From: an uncultured Verrucomicrobiaceae bacterium | Lineage (GTDB): Bacteria > Verrucomicrobiota > Verrucomicrobiia > Verrucomicrobiales > Verrucomicrobiaceae | DNA length: 32,803 nt | Reading direction: 5' to 3' | Assembly: GCA_937872615.1 (NCBI GenBank) | Contig: CALMTT010000598.1 | Span: 1 to 32,803 of the forward strand | Shown here: piece after piece, positions 24,361-31,971 of the stretch | Numbering within the stretch: the stretch's first letter is position 1 | Layout of the letters: each line of letters opens with the position of its first letter | Program-made: the position numbers and the translations under genes | The notes under the pieces: model-generated | Seen by the model: the letters and a program-made list of their open reading frames with translations, nothing else | What the model was told of the DNA's origin: nothing | Databases searched by the model: none

Positions 24361-25299
24361 TCAATACCCATGAGCAAACTGGATGTCGAGGGTCTGCAGG
24401 TACGTGTGCAGGCCGGCGTCTTGCACGGGCAGGACGATGGCGTCCTCATCGCTTTCGTTGTGATGGGAATGCCACCAGCCGGGCGGCGTCACGAAGGCTC
24501 CTCCGGCCACCCAGTTGGCACGCACGGGGTTGATGATGTTGCCATCGCTGTCGAGATCGCGGCCGATCATGGTATAGACACCCTCCGTGGCCTTCACGGC
24601 GAAATCGAGAGCGATGGAGTTGTGCCGGTGGGCCTTCTGTTTGCTCTTTGCGGGCAGCAGGTTGTAGAGCGACCACATGGAGTGCGTGAGCGTCTTGGTC
24701 TGCGGGCAGTCGGGATTCGCGAGCAGGATGCCGTTGCGGTTCTTGTCCTTGCCTTCGTTTTCCTTGCGCACCTTTTCCAGCTCGCTCGTCAGCAGTTCAC
24801 GAGAGAAATAGAGCGGGCGAAATCTAGGCGCGACCGGTTTGGCACCGAGGAAGTCCATCAACGGCTGGTCGTTCACCCAGTAGAAGGCGCTGTCGTCGCT
24901 CGCGTGATGCCGGATCTCGCCGGTGGCAGGCAGCGCAAAGAGATCGCCGGTCTTCCAGGTCAGCTTTTTGCCGTCGATCATGCTGAAGCCAGCGCCTCGG
25001 ATGACATAAAAGACCTGGCTGCTGGCATGGCAGGAGGTGGGCAGTTCGTCACCAGCGGCGATGTGGATGAAATTGGCCAGCAAACCCGGCCCGGTGACCG
25101 GGAAGCTCGTTTCCAGCTTCTTCGACAGATCCAACGGGATGACCTTCGTCTCGGCGATCTGATGCATCGCAGGCGGAAACACATCGATGGCAATCTTCGG
25201 CATGCGCGGGTTCGCGGCGCTGCCATACTCGAAAAACAGGCCGTGCTTCTCCCAGTCTTGGTTGCAGGTCGGGGCGGTGTCGAAGGTGGTCGGATTCAT
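24361..25299 (-). CDS. bicupin protein (gentisate dioxygenase-like fold)
   Basis: From the ATG at 25299 it encodes 312 aa; an upstream in-frame Met (MPILSTTF) is possible. Two cupin barrels are visible. The N-terminal one runs through SQVFYVIRGAGFSMIDGKKL, TGDLFALPATGEIRHHAS. The C-terminal one has HRHNSIALDFAV (metal-ligand type H-x-H), GVYTMIGRD, GGAFVTPPGWWHSHHN. The arrangement resembles gentisate/1-hydroxy-2-naphthoate dioxygenases, but no aromatic-degradation genes are nearby, so the substrate is open. It is divergent from the porin across a 288-bp intergenic region. Confidence 0.75.
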   Translation of the reverse strand: MNPTTFDTAPTCNQDWEKHGLFFEYGSAANPRMPKIAIDVFPPAMHQIAETKVIPLDLSKKLETSFPVTGPGLLANFIHIAAGDELPTSCHASSQVFYVIRGAGFSMIDGKKLTWKTGDLFALPATGEIRHHASDDSAFYWVNDQPLMDFLGAKPVAPRFRPLYFSRELLTSELEKVRKENEGKDKNRNGILLANPDCPQTKTLTHSMWSLYNLLPAKSKQKAHRHNSIALDFAVKATEGVYTMIGRDLDSDGNIINPVRANWVAGGAFVTPPGWWHSHHNESDEDAIVLPVQDAGLHTYLQTLDIQFAHGY

Positions 25300-25387
25300 G
25301 AGAGGTGGAAACGTTGTCGATAAAATAGGCATCGTTGGGGTGGCAAGGGAAGCGCTTTGTCGATCAAGACATGGCGACCGTGAGTGA

Positions 25388-25403
25388 CAGCCCTGAGGCT
25401 GTG
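25388..25403. promoter_or_regulatory. inverted repeat upstream of the sigma-54 site (possible enhancer)
   Basis: ACAGCC-CTGA-GGCTGT is a perfect 6-bp inverted repeat. It ends ~80 bp upstream of the -24 element of the porin promoter, a usual distance for sigma-54 activator sites. It does not match the NtrC consensus, and it lies closer to the cupin start, so the assignment is only positional. Confidence 0.3.
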
Positions 25404-25481
25404 CATGCGGGCTCATCCATGAACAGAATTCATCCAAACCACGCAAAGGATTCAAGGCGCTGCTTGCCGCGCGGACACGCT

Positions 25482-25498
25482 TTGGCACGCGGCTGGCT
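25482..25498 (+). promoter_or_regulatory. sigma-54 (-24/-12) promoter of nitrate reduction operon
   Basis: TTGGCACGCGGCTGGCT matches YTGGCACGrNNNTTGCW at all but two positions. GG (25484-25485) and GC (25496-25497) are correctly spaced. Transcription would begin near 25509, giving an ~80-nt leader before the porin ATG at 25588. Confidence 0.6.
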
Positions 25499-25587
25499 CA
25501 TGGAAACGCATCCCTGAAAGCTCTCCCCGACCCTACAGCCGCCGCGTAGCCGAAAACCCAAACACCATACCCACACACCGCACTACC

Positions 25588-26997
25588 ATGAAAAGGCTGC
25601 TCCCGCTCTTGCTCGCGACGACCTCGGTCTCGCTGGCGCAACCCCCCGCCACCAAACCGGCCGCGCCACCTCCGCCACCGGTGCCGGGCTTCACGCTCGC
25701 CCCGCCGCCTCCTGCCTATGCGCCGATCAAGTATGGCGGCCTCACCATCGACGTGCAGGAAAAGATGCGCTTCGAGATCCGCGAAAACAATTTCGACTTC
25801 AACAGCGCCTTGAACGGCCCGCAGGACGCCTCGTGGCTGTTGCAGCGCTTCCGTCTCGGCCTCGGCTACGATGTGAATCCGTGGCTGAAGTTCTACATTC
25901 AAGGCCAGGACGTGCGTGAGCTCGGCGGCAGCCGTCCGAATGACATCGGCACCTTCGGTGCAGAGGGCGATGACAGCTTTGACATCCTCAAAGCCTATGT
26001 GCAGCTCGGCAATCCGAAGAAAGGCCTCAGCGCCACGCTCGGCCGCCAGTTCCTCAGCTATGGCGATCAGCGTCTCGTCGGCCCGCTCGAATGGTTGAAC
26101 CAGGCGCGGACCTTTGATGCCGTAAAGCTCCGCTACACGAAGGAAAAATACTCGCTCGACTTCTTCGTGTCGTCGCCGGTGGCCTTCACGAACAACATGT
26201 GGAACCAGAGCCCCTTTCTCGACAACGATGAGTCGCTCAACGCGATGTTCAGCGGCATTTACGCTTCCACGCTCTTCGTGCCATTCAATCTCACGACGGA
26301 CTTCTACCTCTTCAATAAGCGTGACGATGGCGATGCCACCTTTGGCCCGCGCCTTGGCGACACGGATTTCTACACCATCGGCACCCTCTGGAAGGGCGAT
26401 CCGAAAAAGCTCGGCGGCTGGGATTACACGACCGAAATGTCGTATCAGTTCGGAGACGTCAGCGGTCGTGATTTGAGCGCCTTCGCCGGTCACTGGGCCA
26501 TTGGCCACAACTGGCTCTCTCATCCATGGAAGCCCCGCATCGGCATTCAATACAACTACAGCCCCGGTGATAGCAACGCGGCGGATGGCGACATCGGCAC
26601 CTTCCAAAATCTGTATCCCACGAACCACCTTTTCTACGGCTACATGGACACCACCGGCTGGATCAACATGCACAATCCCCAGCTCAACATCAGCTTCTCT
26701 CCCACGCCGAAGCTGAAGGTCATGCTCGACTACCACCTCTACTGGAATGCCACGAATGCGGATGCCTGGTATCGCGTGAATGGTGCCACTCGCGTGCGTC
26801 CGCTCAATGCCGCTGCCACCGGCGCTGGCAGCACCTTCCGCGGCCAGGAGATCGACCTCACCGCCATCTACAAGCTCAATCCGCACGTCGGCATCATGGC
26901 TGGCTACAGTTACTTCATCGCCGGTGATTACCTGAAGGCCACCGGAGCGCACAGCAACGCCCAGTTCGGCTACGTGCAGGTGCAGATCGATTTCTAA
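25588..26997 (+). CDS. outer-membrane porin, alginate-export family
   Basis: This encodes 469 aa with a signal peptide (MKRLLPLLLATTSVSLAQ), a proline-rich spacer (residues 19-48), then a beta-barrel of alternating strands such as SWLLQRFRLGLGYDVNPWLKFYIQGQD and KKGLSATLGRQFLSYGDQRLVGP, ending in the aromatic VQVQIDF typical of outer-membrane barrels. AlgE-like barrels of this family pass anionic polymers or small anions. Located 12 bp before the diflavin reductase and behind a sigma-54-type promoter, it probably passes nitrate or nitrite across the outer membrane; the substrate is inferred from context only. Confidence 0.85.
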   Translation: MKRLLPLLLATTSVSLAQPPATKPAAPPPPPVPGFTLAPPPPAYAPIKYGGLTIDVQEKMRFEIRENNFDFNSALNGPQDASWLLQRFRLGLGYDVNPWLKFYIQGQDVRELGGSRPNDIGTFGAEGDDSFDILKAYVQLGNPKKGLSATLGRQFLSYGDQRLVGPLEWLNQARTFDAVKLRYTKEKYSLDFFVSSPVAFTNNMWNQSPFLDNDESLNAMFSGIYASTLFVPFNLTTDFYLFNKRDDGDATFGPRLGDTDFYTIGTLWKGDPKKLGGWDYTTEMSYQFGDVSGRDLSAFAGHWAIGHNWLSHPWKPRIGIQYNYSPGDSNAADGDIGTFQNLYPTNHLFYGYMDTTGWINMHNPQLNISFSPTPKLKVMLDYHLYWNATNADAWYRVNGATRVRPLNAAATGAGSTFRGQEIDLTAIYKLNPHVGIMAGYSYFIAGDYLKATGAHSNAQFGYVQVQIDF

Positions 26998-27009
26998 ACC
27001 GCATCCGTC

Positions 27010-28620
27010 ATGCAGATCATGCCGCTCATTCCTGACAACGCACCCTTCTCCGCCGAGCAACGCGCCTGGTTGAATGGATTCCTCGCCGGAGTCCTGCAAC
27101 GCGGCGGAAAGGGTGGTGCGCCGATGGCGCCTACCGAGGCGAAAACGCCTCTGCTCATCGCCTTCGGCAGTCAGAGCGGCAATGCGGAAAGTTTGGCCAA
27201 GCGGCTGGCCAGGGAAGCATCGGGTCGAGGTTTCGCGGCGCGAGCCGCGGGCCTCGACTCGCTGCAACCGGCCGACCTCGTCAAAGACAAGAACGTCCTC
27301 CTCATCACCTCCACCTGGGGCGAGGGTGACATGCCCGACAACGCCGTGTCCTTCTGGGACAGCATCAATCAAAACGGCAGCAGTCCCAAATTCGACGGCG
27401 TGCAATACTCCGTCCTCGCGCTCGGCGACAAAAACTATGCCGACACCTTCTGCCTCGCCGGAAAGAAGCTCGATCAACGTCTCGCTGAACTCGGCGCCAA
27501 ACGCATCGCGGACCGCGTGGACTGCGATGTGGAGTTTGATGAACTCGCGAAGGAGTGGTCAAAAAACGCCTTCACCATTTTAGGAGCTTCCAAACCGTCT
27601 GACTCGTCGGACGATTCGGACCCGTCCGACAAGGCATGGTCCAAGAAGAATCCTTTTCCTGCCAAGATCCTCCAAAACACAAATCTAAATGCCTCCGGCA
27701 GCTCCAAAGACACACGTCACATCGCCTTCTCACTCACCGGCAGCGGTCTGACCTATGAAGTCGGAGACGCACTCGGCGTCTTCGTCCAAAACTGTCCCGA
27801 GGTCGTTGATTCCGTCATCGCGGCGCACGGCTTCGATCCAAACGCCTCCGTGGGCTCCAAAACGCTCCGTGAGGCACTCATCTCCGATTACGAAGTCCGC
27901 AGCCTTCTCGGCAAAACGCCCGAAGCAGGCCTCACACTCGACTCCTTCTTCGAAAACCTCCGCAAGCTCCAGCCGCGTCTCTATTCCATCGCGTCCAGCA
28001 TCAAGGCGCATCCGGACGAAGTGCATCTTTGCGTCGGTGCGGTGCGCTACAGCACCGATGGCATCGCGCACAAAGGCGTCGCCAGCACCTTCCTCGCGGA
28101 TCGTTTGCCACTCGGCGAGACCACCGGCATCTACTTCCACGCCGCGAACCATTTTCGACTGCCCACTGATCTCACGAAGCCCGTTATCATGGTTGGCCCA
28201 GGCACCGGCATCGCGCCCTTCCGTGCCTTCCTCGAAGAACGAGAGGCCACCAAAGCCCCCGGCAAGAACTGGCTCTTCTTTGGCGATCAAAAACGCAGCA
28301 CCGACTTCCTCTACCACGATCAAATCATCGCCTGGGTGCAAAGCGGGCACCTCACGCGACTCGACACCGCCTTCAGTCGCGATCAGGAGGAAAAAATCTA
28401 CGTCCAGACCCGCATGCTCCAAGCCGCCAGCGAACTCTGGCAATGGCTCCAAGAAGGCGCGCACTTCTACGTCTGCGGCGATGCTAAACGCATGGCCAAG
28501 GACGTCGATCATGCTCTCCATCACATCATCGAAACCCAGGGCGGCAAAACGGCTGACGAAGCTGCGGCATACGTCGCCCAAATGAAAAAGGAGAAACGCT
28601 ATGCCCGCGATGTCTATTGA
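27010..28620 (+). CDS. NADPH diflavin reductase (sulfite reductase flavoprotein-like)
   Basis: This encodes 536 aa (alternative start 27019). Order: a short N-terminal helix (FSAEQRAWLNGFLAG, 13-27) shared with NirA; a flavodoxin/FMN domain (IAFGSQSGNAESLA, STWGEGDMPD, LALGDKNYADTFC); an Asp/Ser linker at 196-208; and an FAD/NADPH domain with RLYSIASS, GVASTFLAD, GPGTGIAPFRAFLEER and a C-terminal YARDVY. It matches the CysJ layout, moving electrons from NADPH through FAD and FMN to a partner. No cysI-type gene is seen; NirA is the next gene, overlapping by 20 nt, so it very likely feeds nitrite reductase and perhaps nitrate reductase. Confidence 0.9.
   Translation: MQIMPLIPDNAPFSAEQRAWLNGFLAGVLQRGGKGGAPMAPTEAKTPLLIAFGSQSGNAESLAKRLAREASGRGFAARAAGLDSLQPADLVKDKNVLLITSTWGEGDMPDNAVSFWDSINQNGSSPKFDGVQYSVLALGDKNYADTFCLAGKKLDQRLAELGAKRIADRVDCDVEFDELAKEWSKNAFTILGASKPSDSSDDSDPSDKAWSKKNPFPAKILQNTNLNASGSSKDTRHIAFSLTGSGLTYEVGDALGVFVQNCPEVVDSVIAAHGFDPNASVGSKTLREALISDYEVRSLLGKTPEAGLTLDSFFENLRKLQPRLYSIASSIKAHPDEVHLCVGAVRYSTDGIAHKGVASTFLADRLPLGETTGIYFHAANHFRLPTDLTKPVIMVGPGTGIAPFRAFLEEREATKAPGKNWLFFGDQKRSTDFLYHDQIIAWVQSGHLTRLDTAFSRDQEEKIYVQTRMLQAASELWQWLQEGAHFYVCGDAKRMAKDVDHALHHIIETQGGKTADEAAAYVAQMKKEKRYARDVY
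27606..27630. repeat. GTCGGAC/GTCCGAC inverted repeat encoding the Ser-Asp linker
   Basis: Inside the diflavin gene, GTCGGAC (27606-27612) and GTCCGAC (27624-27630) form a 7-bp stem with an 11-nt loop. The surrounding run of TCGGAC/TCCGAC hexamers is translated as repeated Ser-Asp. It resembles in composition the hairpin at 9991-10024. Confidence 0.45.
28588..28593 (+). promoter_or_regulatory. nirA: ribosome binding site for nirA
   Basis: AAGGAG lies 7 nt before the ATG at 28601, inside the end of the diflavin gene. It fixes the overlapping start and supports translational coupling; most other genes here lack a visible Shine-Dalgarno. Confidence 0.6.
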
Positions 28621-30361
28621 TGCACCACGAGTCACCAGCCCTGCGATAGGCGACGACTTCTCCGCTGAGCAAAAGCGATACTTGGAGGGCTTCTTCGCTG
28701 GCATTGCAGCAGGTGGAGTCACCTTCGGCGATCTCGCGCCTACGCCTGCCGCCCCCGCTGGACCTTCGCTCGATGATTTGACCAAGGAAGAGCGCATCAA
28801 GCGAGAGCTGCATCCTTTCGATGCCATCGAGCAGCTCGTGCTCGATGCGCGTTGGAATGCCAAGCCGGAGCCGGAGAGCGTGTTTCGCTACAAGTGGAAT
28901 GGGCTCTTCTGGCTGAATCCGGTCAAAGATGGCTACATGTGCCGACTGCGCATTCCGGGCGGTGTGGTGAAGAGTTACCAGCTTCGCGAGCTTGCGGCCA
29001 TTTCACGCGAACTGACCTCCGGCTACATCCAGATCACCACGCGGAACAATTTCCAAATTCGCCTCATCGAGCCAAAAAACTGCCCGGAGGTGCTTCGCCG
29101 CATCCAAGGCTGCGGATTGCATTCCAAAGGCGCGGGCGCGGACAACATTCGCAACATCACGATGAACCCCTGCGCGGGTTACGATCCGTTTGAACTCATC
29201 GACGTGCGCCCGCTCGTGAACGAGCTCGCCACGCTCATCATCGGCTCGAAGGAGTTCTACGACCTGCCACGCAAGTTCAACATCGCCTACGACGGCGGCG
29301 GCCTCATCTCATCGGTCGAAGACACGAACGACATCGGTGCCAGCGCGGTGAAAATCACCGAGAACAGCGAAGGCATCGAGCCCGGTGTGTATTTCCGCAT
29401 CGCACTCGGCGGTGTCACCGGTCATCAGACCTTTGCGAGCGACTGGGGCGTCATTGTGAAGCCTGAGCAGCTCAATGACGTCATGGTGGCTCTGCTGCGC
29501 GTTTTCATCGAGTTCGGCGACCGCACGAATCGCAAAAAGGCCCGCTTCAAGTATGTCGTCGAGGATAAAGGTCTCGACGGCGTGCTCGTGGAGGCGGAAA
29601 AGCATCTCAAATTCAAACTCACGCGCCTCGCGCCGGATTCGCCGACGCAGGAGAAGCGTGAGTTTTCACAGCAGGGCCACTCGCATGTCGGCATTTATCC
29701 GCAGAAGCAGGAAGGGCTCGTCTATGTCGGTGCCAGTGTGCCGGTCGGGCAGATGACCGCGAAGCAAATGGAGCGCATCGCCGATCTCGCGGACAGTTAT
29801 GGCAGCGGCGAAGTGCGACTCACCGTTTGGCAGAACTTCATCATCCCGAACGTGAAGACCGCGTATGCTGCTACACTCGCGAAGTCGCTCAAAAAGCTCG
29901 GCTTCCCCTGCGAGACCTCGCCGCTTCGCAATGGCTTCATCGCCTGCACAGGGAACAAATACTGCAAATTCGCCGCCAGCGACACGAAGGGCCACGCCAT
30001 CGCGATGATGGACTACCTCGACAAGCGCGTGAAGCTCGACAAGCCCGTGAACATCCACTTCACCGGCTGCGCCCACTCCTGCGCCCAGCACTTCATGGGT
30101 GACATCGGCCTGCTCGGCACCAAAGTGAAAACCGAAAGCGGCGAAGGCTATCACATCACCGTCGGCGGTGGTTTTGGAGAGAATCGCAAGATCGGCCGCC
30201 AGGTTTTCAGCGGTGTGGCATTCGAGAGCCTCGGCGAAACGCTGGAAGGAATGCTCAAAGGCTATCTCAAAGGCCGCAGCGGGCCGGAGGAGACGTTTCA
30301 CAGCTTTTGCAATCGGCACTCGGTGAACGAGCTGCAGGTAGCGTTCGATGCGGCGGCCTAA
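28601..30361 (+). CDS. nirA: NirA-family siroheme nitrite reductase
   Basis: This encodes 586 aa with two repeated nitrite/sulfite-reductase half-domains and the siroheme/[4Fe-4S] ligands Cys449, Cys455, Cys490 and Cys494 (CTGNKYC ... CAHSC). Other landmarks are GYIQITTRNNFQIR, NITMNPCAGYD, GVTGHQTFASDWG and EVRLTVWQNFIIPNV. It reduces nitrite to ammonium with six electrons in the cytoplasm. The context (diflavin donor upstream, NasA-type nitrate reductase downstream) favours nitrite over sulfite. The N-terminal FSAEQKRYLEGFFAG resembles that of the diflavin protein. It overlaps the previous gene by 20 nt and is followed by a repeat hairpin. Confidence 0.93.
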   Translation: MPAMSIDAPRVTSPAIGDDFSAEQKRYLEGFFAGIAAGGVTFGDLAPTPAAPAGPSLDDLTKEERIKRELHPFDAIEQLVLDARWNAKPEPESVFRYKWNGLFWLNPVKDGYMCRLRIPGGVVKSYQLRELAAISRELTSGYIQITTRNNFQIRLIEPKNCPEVLRRIQGCGLHSKGAGADNIRNITMNPCAGYDPFELIDVRPLVNELATLIIGSKEFYDLPRKFNIAYDGGGLISSVEDTNDIGASAVKITENSEGIEPGVYFRIALGGVTGHQTFASDWGVIVKPEQLNDVMVALLRVFIEFGDRTNRKKARFKYVVEDKGLDGVLVEAEKHLKFKLTRLAPDSPTQEKREFSQQGHSHVGIYPQKQEGLVYVGASVPVGQMTAKQMERIADLADSYGSGEVRLTVWQNFIIPNVKTAYAATLAKSLKKLGFPCETSPLRNGFIACTGNKYCKFAASDTKGHAIAMMDYLDKRVKLDKPVNIHFTGCAHSCAQHFMGDIGLLGTKVKTESGEGYHITVGGGFGENRKIGRQVFSGVAFESLGETLEGMLKGYLKGRSGPEETFHSFCNRHSVNELQVAFDAAA

Positions 30362-30364
30362 TTT

Positions 30365-30458
30365 ATGACTTACGATTTATGATTTATGATTTGGCAGACG
30401 ATTTCACACGGAGCAGCAGCTCTTCTGGGGAAATCATAAGTCATAAGTCAAAAATCAT
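30365..30458. repeat. heptamer-repeat long hairpin between nirA and the dmsB-dmsC fusion
   Basis: The left arm (30365-30392) is four ATGAYTT-type heptamers and the right arm (30431-30458) is their imperfect reverse complement: 23 of 28 positions pair, and four of the five mismatches are C/T, allowing G-U pairing in RNA. The loop is 38 nt. It starts 4 nt after the nirA stop. The AT-rich composition contrasts with all surrounding sequence. It resembles a short inserted repeat element. Confidence 0.8.
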
Positions 30459-31971
30459 CAGTGAAGCACTTCGTGACCAGCAAACCCTCCGCACGCCAGT
30501 GGCCCTCTTTGCGGACGAATACGACTCGAAGTCCGTCCGTGACCGCTTCACCCACCTGATCCCGCTTTCGAAGCCCAATCCCGGTGAGCAGTATGCCTTT
30601 CAGGTCAATCTGGATGCCTGCACGGGCTGCAAGGCCTGTGTGGCGGCTTGTCACTCGTTGAACGGGCTCGATGACGATGAAGCCTGGCGTGATGTCGGGC
30701 TCATTACGGGCTTACGGAAGCAGCAGCCGTATCACCAGACCGTCACCACGGCCTGCCATCACTGCGAAGACCCGGCCTGCGCGAATGGCTGCCCGGTGCT
30801 CGCGTATGACAAAGATCCCATCACCGGCATCGTGCGGCATCTCGACGATCAATGCATCGGCTGCAGCTACTGCATTTTGAAGTGCCCTTATGACGTGCCG
30901 AAGTTCAACTTGAAGCGCGGCATCGTGCGGAAGTGCGACATGTGCCAGGGCCGTCTCGCCGAAGGTGAAGCTCCCGCCTGCGTGCAGGCCTGCCCGAACG
31001 AGGCGATCAAGATCCAAGTCGTGAAACTGAGTGATGTGCCGGATCGCGGTCAGATCATCGCCGGAGCGTTCGAATCGAGCTACACGCGGCCCACTACGAC
31101 CTATGTCTCCACCAAACCCATCGCGGAAGCGAAAGCTGCCGATGCCGGCCTGCTGCGACTCGACCACGCGCATCCGCCGCTCACCTGGATGCTCGTGCTC
31201 ACGCAGATGAGCGCGGGCACCTTTTTCATCACCGCGCTGGCGGTGTTGATGGGCTTTGTGAGCCTTGAGGCGACCCAATTGACCTCGTTGACGGCGTTGA
31301 TCGTTGGAATCGCGGGCATTGCGTTGAGTGTTTTGCACTTGGGGCAGCCTTTGAAGGCGTGGCGGGCCTTTCTCGGATGGCGCAAAAGCTGGCTCTCTCG
31401 CGAAATCATCGCCTTCGGGCTGTTTGCGAAGCTGGGGGCACTGGCGGTCGTCTTTCCTTCGAAACTCACGCTGGGCCTCGCGGGGATTGCGGGCGTTTTG
31501 GCCGTTTACACGTCCGTCATGGTCTATGTGGACACGCGCCGGCCGTTTTGGTCGATGAAGCTCGTGAGCGGCAAATTCTTCGGGACGATGGTTTTGCTCG
31601 GCGTGGCCGTTCCGGGCGTCGTTTGGGCCTGGATGGGGCATTCGGCGGCTCAAATCGCCATTCCGACGGCGCTCGTGCTGCGCTGGTGTGTTTCGCTGTT
31701 TGAGATGCGTGAGATTCGGAACGCGCGGCGCGATGCCAGCAACGCCTGGCACCTGAGTGCCCGCATTCTGACCGAAAAGCTTCCGCATCTGCTACGGGCA
31801 CGGAAAATCATGCTCGCCATGGTCGGCATCATCCTGCCCACCGTCATCTTCACGCAGTTCTATGTCGCTGCGATCTTCACCTTGTCCGTCGCGATCACCT
31901 TGGGCAGCCAGTTGATCGAGCGACACTACTTTTTCACCGCGGCCTGCGGGCCCAAAATGCCCGGGAACTGA
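30379..31971 (+). CDS. fused DmsB-like 4x[4Fe-4S] and DmsC-like quinol anchor subunit
   Basis: With the nearest in-frame ATG (30379, inside the repeat hairpin) it encodes 530 aa. The first ~240 residues are a DmsB-type electron-transfer protein with sixteen Cys in four clusters: [35 protein letters not shown] and [20 protein letters not shown]. The rest is a DmsC/NrfD-like membrane domain of about eight hydrophobic segments ([47 protein letters not shown]). It should move electrons from membrane quinol to the catalytic subunit encoded next, with which it shares one base. There is no export signal. Conserved sequence begins only at about [11 protein letters not shown], after the hairpin, so the true start is uncertain. 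Confidence 0.88.
   Translation: MIYDLADDFTRSSSSSGEIISHKSKIISEALRDQQTLRTPVALFADEYDSKSVRDRFTHLIPLSKPNPGEQYAFQVNLDACTGCKACVAACHSLNGLDDDEAWRDVGLITGLRKQQPYHQTVTTACHHCEDPACANGCPVLAYDKDPITGIVRHLDDQCIGCSYCILKCPYDVPKFNLKRGIVRKCDMCQGRLAEGEAPACVQACPNEAIKIQVVKLSDVPDRGQIIAGAFESSYTRPTTTYVSTKPIAEAKAADAGLLRLDHAHPPLTWMLVLTQMSAGTFFITALAVLMGFVSLEATQLTSLTALIVGIAGIALSVLHLGQPLKAWRAFLGWRKSWLSREIIAFGLFAKLGALAVVFPSKLTLGLAGIAGVLAVYTSVMVYVDTRRPFWSMKLVSGKFFGTMVLLGVAVPGVVWAWMGHSAAQIAIPTALVLRWCVSLFEMREIRNARRDASNAWHLSARILTEKLPHLLRARKIMLAMVGIILPTVIFTQFYVAAIFTLSVAITLGSQLIERHYFFTAACGPKMPGN

Noticed and set aside
25498..27477. Long open frame antisense to the porin and diflavin genes (659 codons, minus strand)
   Set aside because: It mirrors the GC-rich codon pattern of the plus-strand genes, has no recognisable domain, and covers two well-supported proteins.
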